Of a stretch of DNA of 11,483 bases, positions 6,699-11,483 are shown piece by piece. Source of the stretch: Actinomycetota bacterium. Its GTDB lineage: Bacteria > Actinomycetota > Thermoleophilia > Solirubrobacterales > Thermoleophilaceae. Where the stretch lies: contig VAWV01000164.1 of NCBI GenBank assembly GCA_005883295.1, forward strand, positions 1 to 11,483, written 5' to 3'. The translations under genes were made by a program, and so were the position numbers. Below the pieces are notes generated by a model. It worked only from the letters and a program-made list of their open reading frames with translations. It was not told where the DNA came from and did no database searches. The number at the start of each line of letters is the position of its first letter. Position 1 is the stretch's first letter.

Positions 6699-7463
6699 TT
6701 GGCCGCGCCGGCGACGTACACGCAGCAGGATCAGCCTGCGGGGGTTCCGCCGCTGTCTTTGACCGGCGAGCGGACCCTTCCCGACGTCCCCGCCGAGAAC
6801 TACTGGTACCGCCGTCACCTGGCGGTCTACCGTTGCATCGCCGAGCGCTGCCGGGGGCTCGACGTGGTCGACATGGCCTGCGGGGAGGGCTACGGGACGG
6901 CCGTGCTGGCCGAGCGAGCCGCCCACGTCACCGGGGTCGACGCGAACCCCGAGGCCCATGAACACGCAGGGCTCAAGTACGCGCGACCCGGGGTTCGCTT
7001 CGTCCGCGATCTCGTCGAGACCTACTCGGAGCGGTGCGACGTGATCGTGTTCCTGCAGACGATCGAGCACCTCGAGAACCCCGGGGCGGTGCTCGACCAC
7101 TTCCGAACGCTGCTCCGGCCCGGCGGGCGAGCCTACGTGTCCACGCCGAACGTGCTCACGCTCGCGCCCGCGGGCGCCGAGCGCTCCGGCAACCCCTGGC
7201 ACGTTCGCGAGTACCGGGCCGAGGAGTTCCGCGCGCTCTGCGCGGCCAGCTTCGACGACGTCGAGCTCCTCGGCCTCTTCCACGCCCGCAAGCTGCGCCT
7301 GCACGAGCTCGCCCTGCGTGCCGGATGGGACTCGGTCCACCCCCGCCTGGGCATCACCGAGCGCTTCTACGGCCGCTTCGTGCCGGCCATCTCTGAGCGT
7401 GACTTCGGGCTGCGATCCGGCAACCTCGAGCGCGCCCTCGACTTCCTGGCGATCCTGCGATGA
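6699..7463 (+). CDS. SAM-dependent methyltransferase, Rv3030-like (MGLP locus type)
   Basis: The product is 254 aa from TTG. The segment LTGERTLPDVPAENYWYRRH (21-40) closely matches what I recall of mycobacterial Rv3030, a methyltransferase of the methylglucose lipopolysaccharide locus. Motif I reads VVDMACGEGYG (56-66) with Asp81 after strand 2, then FLQTIEHLENP (118-128) and LLRPGGRAYVSTPN (138-151). WHVREYRAEEF and LLGLFHARKLR also fit Rv3030. The acceptor is probably a glucose hydroxyl of an intracellular alpha-glucan, by inference from context. It heads a plus-strand operon; its stop overlaps the GH57 start by ATGA. The TTG at 6699 is uncertain: it lies in the loop of a small hairpin, and TTG at 6759 (just before TGERT) is an alternative. 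The Rv3030 sequence as I recall it extends upstream of this point, which favours the longer form. Confidence 0.88.
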   Translation: MAAPATYTQQDQPAGVPPLSLTGERTLPDVPAENYWYRRHLAVYRCIAERCRGLDVVDMACGEGYGTAVLAERAAHVTGVDANPEAHEHAGLKYARPGVRFVRDLVETYSERCDVIVFLQTIEHLENPGAVLDHFRTLLRPGGRAYVSTPNVLTLAPAGAERSGNPWHVREYRAEEFRALCAASFDDVELLGLFHARKLRLHELALRAGWDSVHPRLGITERFYGRFVPAISERDFGLRSGNLERALDFLAILR

Positions 7464-8911
7464 GCGACCGCGGCGAGCTGGCGCTCGTGCTGCACACGCA
7501 CATGCCGTACGTGGAGGGCTTCGGCACGTGGCCCTTCGGCGAGGAGTGGCTCTGGGAGGCCGTTGCGACCGTGTACCTCCCGCTGCTGCGGGTCCTCGAG
7601 GAGGCGCCCGTGACTGTCGGGCTCACGCCCGTCCTCTGCGACCAGCTCGAGACGCTCGAGGGCGAGGCCGGCGAGCGCTTCCTGCGCTTCCTGCGCGAGA
7701 TCCGGGCGCCGATCCACGGGGAGGACGAAGAGGGCTTCGAGCGAGCGGGGGAGGAGGCGCTGGCGGCGGAGGTGCGCAGGGCCGCCGCCGACTACCGCGT
7801 GGCCGACCGGGCCTTCGGCGAGCTCCACGGGCGGGTGCTCGGCGCATTAGCGGACCAGGCGCGGCGCGGACCGTGCGAGCTGTGGACCAGCGCGGCAACG
7901 CACTCGGTGCTCCCGCTGCTGGCCACGGACGTGGGATTGCGGATCCAGGTCGGCACAGGGGTCCGCTCGCACGAGCGCCGCTTCGGGTCCTTCGGGGGCG
8001 GCTTCTGGCTCCCCGAGTGCGCCTACAGCCCGGGGCTCGAGCGCGAGCTGGCCGAGTACGGCGTGCGCGCGTTCTGCGTCGACCAGACCGACGCGCTCGG
8101 CCTCGGCTCCCTCGACCAGCTCGAGCCGATCGCGACCGGCGCCGGCCCGGTAGCCGTCCCGGTGGACTGGGAGCTGATCGGCCTGGTATGGGACCCGAAG
8201 GGCTATCCGGCCGACCCGCTGTACCGCAACTACCACGGCCGGACGCTCCACGACCTGCGGCCCTGGGACAACGGCGGGGGCGCGTACCGGCACTGGGAGG
8301 CGCTCGTGCTCGCGCGGCGCCACGCGCGCGGGTTCGTGGAGCGGGCTGCGAAGCGCCTGGACGCCTACCGCGAGGAGCGCGGCCGGCCGGGGCTCCTGTG
8401 CTGCGCGCTCGACACCGAGCTGCTCGGCCACTGGTGGTACGAGGGGCTGGCGTGGCTCGAGTTCGTCCTCGACGAGGCCCGTCTCCAGGGCGTCCCGCTT
8501 GCCACCCTGCCTGATGCGCTCTCGCGGATCGAGCCCGTCAAGCGCCCGCTGGCGCCGTCCACCTGGGGCCGGCCCAGGGACCTGAGCACCTGGGACTCGC
8601 CGCGCGTGGCCGAGGTCGCCTTCACCGCCCGCCGCGCCGAGCTCCGGACCGTGGCCGGCGCGGCTGTCGCGCGCGAGCGGGGGCCGGCGCTCGAGCGGGC
8701 GGTGCGCGAGCCCCTGGCGCTCCACGCCAGCGATTGGGCCTTCCAGGTCACGCACGAGCTGGCGGGCGACTACCCGCTCGAGCGCGTGCATTCGCACTCC
8801 CGCGAGCTGGACGCGGCACTTGCGGCTCTGACAGACTCCGGCGCCGTGTCGGACGCCGCCGTGCGCAACCTCGCGCCCCAGGTCGAGCTGGCGCCGCTGT
8901 TCGCCACCTAG
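7460..8911 (+). CDS. GH57 1,4-alpha-glucan branching enzyme, Rv3031-like
   Basis: The product is 483 aa. Glycoside hydrolase family 57 enzymes of this type cut an alpha-1,4-glucan and rejoin it as an alpha-1,6 branch. The conserved regions are in order: HTHMPY (12-17), the catalytic nucleophile Glu186 in GGFWLPECAYSPG (180-192), and the acid/base Asp318 in CALDTELLGHWWYEG (315-329). The last about 100 residues match the helical C-terminal domain of branching enzymes (HASDWAFQVTHELAGDYPLE). No signal peptide is visible, so the enzyme is cytoplasmic. In mycobacteria the homologue Rv3031 lies between Rv3030 and Rv3032 as this gene does, and it is tied to MGLP and glucan synthesis. The ATG overlaps the upstream stop (ATGA). 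The length is a little under the roughly 520 aa I recall for Rv3031 but all catalytic regions are present. Confidence 0.95.
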   Translation: MSDRGELALVLHTHMPYVEGFGTWPFGEEWLWEAVATVYLPLLRVLEEAPVTVGLTPVLCDQLETLEGEAGERFLRFLREIRAPIHGEDEEGFERAGEEALAAEVRRAAADYRVADRAFGELHGRVLGALADQARRGPCELWTSAATHSVLPLLATDVGLRIQVGTGVRSHERRFGSFGGGFWLPECAYSPGLERELAEYGVRAFCVDQTDALGLGSLDQLEPIATGAGPVAVPVDWELIGLVWDPKGYPADPLYRNYHGRTLHDLRPWDNGGGAYRHWEALVLARRHARGFVERAAKRLDAYREERGRPGLLCCALDTELLGHWWYEGLAWLEFVLDEARLQGVPLATLPDALSRIEPVKRPLAPSTWGRPRDLSTWDSPRVAEVAFTARRAELRTVAGAAVARERGPALERAVREPLALHASDWAFQVTHELAGDYPLERVHSHSRELDAALAALTDSGAVSDAAVRNLAPQVELAPLFAT

Positions 8912-8926
8912 ATGACTCCCTAGCGC

Positions 8927-10070
8927 ATGCGCGTCCTGATCCTCTCCTGGGAGTACCCGCCGCTGATCGAGGGCGGACTGGCGCGCCACGTGCGCAAGCT
9001 GTCGGAGAACCTCGTGGCGCAGGGCGTGGAGGTGCATGTGCTCACCCGCGGCCTCGAGGAGTCGCCCGCCGAGGAGGAGATGGCCGGGGTCGTGATCCAC
9101 CGGGTGCGCGAGCCCGAGCGTCCGCGCGAGCTCGCCGAGTTCGTGGCCTGGGTCGAGCACATGAACTCGGACATGCTCGCCGCCGGGGTGGAGCTGGGCG
9201 ATCGCTTCGACTTCGACATTGTCCACGGACACGACTGGCTGGTGGCCGTGGCCGGCGACCACCTCGCGAAACGGTTCCGCTGTCCGCTGGTCGTGACCAT
9301 CCACGCCACCGAGTACGGCCGCCACCAGGGCTGGGTCGACAAGCACCCGCAGTCGCACATCCACGGCGTGGAGAGGTGGATGGCCAACCGCGCGGATCGG
9401 GTGATCACCTGCTCGTCGTACATGCGCGAGCACGTGGCCGACATCTACGGCCTCGAGGACGAGTGCATCACGGTGATCCCCAACGGGATCGACCCGACCG
9501 ACCTCGTGCCGGTCGCCGACCTCGACCTGCTGCGGGGCGAGTTCGCGCAGCCGGACGACCGGCTCGTGCTGCTCGTCGGCCGGCTGGTGTACGAGAAGGG
9601 CTTCCAGCTCGCCCTGGAGGCGCTGCCCCGCCTGATCGAGCGGGTGGGAAAGGTGCGCTTCATCGTCGCCGGATCGGGGACCCACGAGCAGGAGCTGCGT
9701 TCGCAGGCGCGCGAGCTCGGCCTGCTCGAGCACGGCGTCTTCCTTGGCTGGATCGGCGACGACGTGCTGCACTCGCTGTACAGGATCTCCGACCTCTGCG
9801 TGGTGCCCTCGATCTACGAGCCGTTCGGTCTGGTCGCGCTGCGTAGGGCTGCGCTTCCGATCCCGGGACCCGGACTCGCTTGCCCAGATGGCGGAGCGCC
9901 TGCTGACCGACTCCTCCCTCCGGGAGCGCCTCGTGGCCGAGGCATCCGAGCACGTGCTCACGTTCGACTGGTCGGACGTGGCAGCGCGCGCCGTCGAGGT
10001 CTACCGCGACCGCCTGCGGGAGCGGCTCACTCCCAGCGCATGGAGCGGGGCGCCTCGCGCATCCGGATGA
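8927..10070 (+). pseudogene. GT4 glycosyltransferase, Rv3032-like, disrupted by a small internal deletion
   Basis: GT-B fold glycosyltransferase that would extend an alpha-1,4-glucan from an activated glucose donor. Residues 1-305 are intact: SWEYPPLIEGGLARHV (7-22), VHGHDW (99-104), VIPNGID (183-189), GRLVYEKG (218-225) and the start of the EX7E motif, YEPFGLVAL (297-305). Residue 306 should be the second Glu, but CGT (9842-9844) encodes Arg and the frame then makes no sense. The true C-terminus continues in another frame from GLRFRSRDPDSLAQMAERLL (9846 on) to the TGA at 10068-10070. About 27 residues covering the EAMA-G-P and GGL-E loops are absent from every frame, so about 80 bases (2 modulo 3) are missing. 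Left alone, the first frame runs to 10189 with a nonsense tail. It follows GH57 by 15 nt. Either a pseudogene or an assembly error; reads would tell. Confidence 0.8.
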
Positions 10071-10722
10071 CCCGGGCCGGCACTCCCGCCACTACCGCGT
10101 TCTCAGGGACGTCCCTGGTCACCACCGCGCTCGTGCCGATGATCGCGTTGTCGCCGATCGTCACCCCGCGCAGGATGCACGCGCCGTAGCCGATCCAGAC
10201 GTTGTTGCCGACCCGCACGTCGCGCTTGTAGATCCCCTGCAGCCTGATCGGGCGCTCCACCTCGACCGCGCCGTGGTCGAAGTCAATCAGCATCACGCGA
10301 TCCGCGACCACGCACTCGCGGCCGATCGACACGTGCTGGTAGGCCGAGATCGTGCACTCCTGGCCGAGCACGGTCTTGGTCCCGATCGAGACGACGCCCT
10401 CGTGGCAGCGGATCTTCGTGCCGTGGCCGAGCCACGACCACCGCCCCAGCTCGATGCGGCCGCGGCGGCCGATCTGCAGGGCCACGCGCGGGCCGATGAA
10501 CGCGATGCCGTCGCTCGAGAGCCGGCGGGCGAACAGCTTGCGGCGGAGCAGACGGACGACGAGCCACGCGTACTTCCGGTTGAGCATCCCGTTGCGGCGC
10601 ATGAACCGCAGCAGCGTGAGCGGCCCGCCGTGGAGCGGCGCGGGAGCGGGACGGAGGCCATCGGGCGGGCCGGCCGGCGCGGGGCCGCGCAGCTCCTCGA
10701 GCTCGGTCGTCTCGGTTCCCAC
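10027..10722 (-). CDS. Left-handed beta-helix (hexapeptide repeat) O-acyltransferase, possibly Rv3034c-like
   Basis: The product is 231 aa from the GTG at 10722. The C-terminal half holds hexapeptide repeats (VSIGTKTVLGQ, HVSIGRECVVADRV, VGNNVWIGYGACILRGVTIG) and ends with the typical VPENAVVAGVPARVIR signature of maltose/galactoside acetyltransferase relatives. His150 in IDFDHG is a likely catalytic base. The family moves acetyl or other short acyl groups from CoA to sugar hydroxyls and works as a trimer. Facing the Rv3030-31-32-like genes, it takes the position of Rv3034c, a putative MGLP acyltransferase; acylation of the same glucan is the natural inference. The first about 35 residues are Pro/Ala-rich and probably disordered. 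An ATG at 10755 would add 11 residues but lies inside the candidate meaB -10 box, so I prefer the GTG. The end overlaps the restored GT4 frame by 44 nt. Confidence 0.85.
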   Translation of the reverse strand: MGTETTELEELRGPAPAGPPDGLRPAPAPLHGGPLTLLRFMRRNGMLNRKYAWLVVRLLRRKLFARRLSSDGIAFIGPRVALQIGRRGRIELGRWSWLGHGTKIRCHEGVVSIGTKTVLGQECTISAYQHVSIGRECVVADRVMLIDFDHGAVEVERPIRLQGIYKRDVRVGNNVWIGYGACILRGVTIGDNAIIGTSAVVTRDVPENAVVAGVPARVIRMREAPRSMRWE

Positions 10723-10728
10723 AGGCCG

Positions 10729-10734
10729 ATCATA
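10729..10734 (-). promoter_or_regulatory. Candidate -10 box of the acyltransferase gene
   Basis: On the minus strand TATGAT (five of six bases of TATAAT) lies 6 nt before the GTG at 10722, which would give a leaderless transcript. No clear -35 is visible. It supports the GTG start over the upstream ATG at 10755. Confidence 0.35.
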
Positions 10735-10749
10735 AGTCCGGGGCGTCCG

Positions 10750-10755
10750 TAGCAT
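10750..10755 (+). promoter_or_regulatory. Candidate -10 box of meaB
   Basis: TAGCAT lies 8 nt before the meaB ATG at 10764, and no Shine-Dalgarno is present. The string CGTAGCATTCGCG repeats almost exactly the CGTAGCATCGCG found before the GGT-like gene at 1616-1626. No -35 is recognisable at 16-18 nt upstream. Confidence 0.35.
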
Positions 10756-10763
10756 TCGCGCCC

Positions 10764-11483
10764 ATGGCGCCGCTCGGAAGCGCAGCCGCCGACCTAGCCG
10801 AGCGCCTCCTGGCGGGCGACAAGCGGGCGCTCGCGCGCGCGATCTCGCTGGTGGAGGACGACGATCCGGAGGGCTGGGCGCTGGTGCGCGAGGTGTTCCC
10901 GAAGACCGGCCGCGCGGCGGTCGTGGGCTTCACCGGGCCGCCGGGCGTCGGCAAGTCCACGCTGATCGGGGAGATCGTCCGCAACGCGCGGGCGCGCGAC
11001 CGCCAGGTGGCGGTCCTGTCGATCGATCCCACCTCGCCGTTCACGCACGGCGCGCTGCTCGGCGACCGCATCCGGCTGTCCGACCACTTCCTCGACCCGG
11101 GGGTGTTCATCCGCTCAATGGCCACCCGCGGCTCGCTCGGGGGGCTCTCCGAGGCCACCCTCCAGACCGCGCTCCTGATGGATGCGTCCGGCAAGGACGA
11201 CGTGCTGCTCGAGACCGTCGGAGTGGGCCAGGCCGAGGTGGACATCATCGACCACGCCGACACTGTCGTGCTGGTGCTGATGCCCGGCTCAGGTGACTCC
11301 ATCCAGGCGCTGAAGGCCGGGGTCATGGAGATCCCCGACGTGATCGTTGTCAACAAGTCCGACCACCCGCTGACCGACACGATGGTTCGCGAGATCCGCG
11401 GCGTGCTGTCGCTCGGGCCGCGGAGCGACTGGACGGTGCCGATCGTGCGCACCGAGGCCGCCAAGGGCGAGGGCGTGGAGGAG
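10764..11483 (+). CDS. meaB: MeaB/ArgK-type GTPase, chaperone of methylmalonyl-CoA mutase (3' end cut by window)
   Basis: The first 240 codons of an open frame run off the right edge; full proteins are about 310-340 aa, so about three quarters is here. This G3E-class P-loop GTPase guards loading and repair of the adenosylcobalamin cofactor of methylmalonyl-CoA mutase. Visible motifs are the Walker A GFTGPPGVGKST (55-66), SIDPTSPFTHGALLGDRIRL with the family's metal/switch region, METATRGSLGG-like SMATRGSLGG, the hallmark LLETVGVGQAE, and the base-recognition motif VNKSD. The N-terminal LLAGDKRALARAISLVED matches the family's helical start. The mutase genes themselves are not in the window and could lie downstream. 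The gene diverges from the acyltransferase gene by about 41 nt and has no Shine-Dalgarno; it is probably leaderless. It shows no link to the glucan genes. Confidence 0.93.
   Translation, partial: MAPLGSAAADLAERLLAGDKRALARAISLVEDDDPEGWALVREVFPKTGRAAVVGFTGPPGVGKSTLIGEIVRNARARDRQVAVLSIDPTSPFTHGALLGDRIRLSDHFLDPGVFIRSMATRGSLGGLSEATLQTALLMDASGKDDVLLETVGVGQAEVDIIDHADTVVLVLMPGSGDSIQALKAGVMEIPDVIVVNKSDHPLTDTMVREIRGVLSLGPRSDWTVPIVRTEAAKGEGVEE

Noticed and set aside
9836..9860. Programmed ribosomal frameshift in the GT4 gene
   Set aside because: No slippery sequence is evident, and about 27 conserved residues are absent from all frames, so a shift alone could not make a complete enzyme.
7847..9961. 704-codon open frame on the minus strand opposite GH57 and GT4
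   Set aside because: The translation is Arg/His/Leu/Val-rich with no domain pattern. It mirrors third-position G/C bias of the plus-strand genes, which carry clear catalytic motifs.
10071..10189. Continuation of the first GT4 frame to 10189 as a real C-terminus
   Set aside because: This stretch has no similarity to GT4 C-termini and lies antisense to the hexapeptide domain of the acyltransferase gene.

Overview
This is a compact, very GC-rich chromosomal segment, probably from an actinobacterium. The Rv3030/Rv3031/Rv3032-like gene set, MeaB and the FtsZ type all fit Actinomycetota. The near absence of Shine-Dalgarno sites and the unusual FtsZ tail suggest a deep lineage such as Thermoleophilia (Solirubrobacterales/Gaiellales), but that placement is inference. 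I see no phage, insertion sequence, CRISPR array, tRNA or rRNA, and no gene-free stretch over 300 bases. The longest gap, about 133 bases after ftsZ, holds a terminator and a candidate promoter.

Left part (1-5091): ftsZ (+) carries a long charged N-terminal extension and is closed by a strong nested hairpin. A gamma-glutamyltransferase-superfamily gene (+) follows and meets a TusA-type sulfurtransferase gene (-) tail to tail. TusA is divergent from a DsrE-like gene (+); the two GTG starts lie in the arms of one 15-bp palindrome. The DsrE-like gene overlaps a small lipoprotein gene by ATGA. The lipoprotein gene meets a DMT-type membrane transporter gene (-), and their stop codons share CTAG.

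Middle part (4195-6669, minus strand): a SAM methyltransferase, a stand-alone Lon substrate-binding-domain protein and the DMT transporter form a likely three-gene operon.

Right part (6699-10722): a second SAM methyltransferase, a GH57 glucan branching enzyme and a GT4 glycosyltransferase run in tight order on the plus strand. They face a left-handed beta-helix acyltransferase gene on the minus strand. This matches in content, order and orientation the mycobacterial Rv3030-Rv3031-Rv3032 ... Rv3034c locus for methylglucose lipopolysaccharide (MGLP), an intracellular acylated and methylated alpha-glucan. The window therefore probably encodes a related modified alpha-glucan pathway outside mycobacteria. 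The GT4 gene as given is broken: roughly 80 bases, including the second Glu of the EX7E motif, are missing and the frame shifts. This is either a real pseudogenisation or an assembly error.

Right edge: the first 240 codons of a MeaB/ArgK-type G3E GTPase, the chaperone of methylmalonyl-CoA mutase, run off the end. Several genes lack a Shine-Dalgarno and have a TAnnnT hexamer 6-8 nt before the start codon, which suggests leaderless transcripts.
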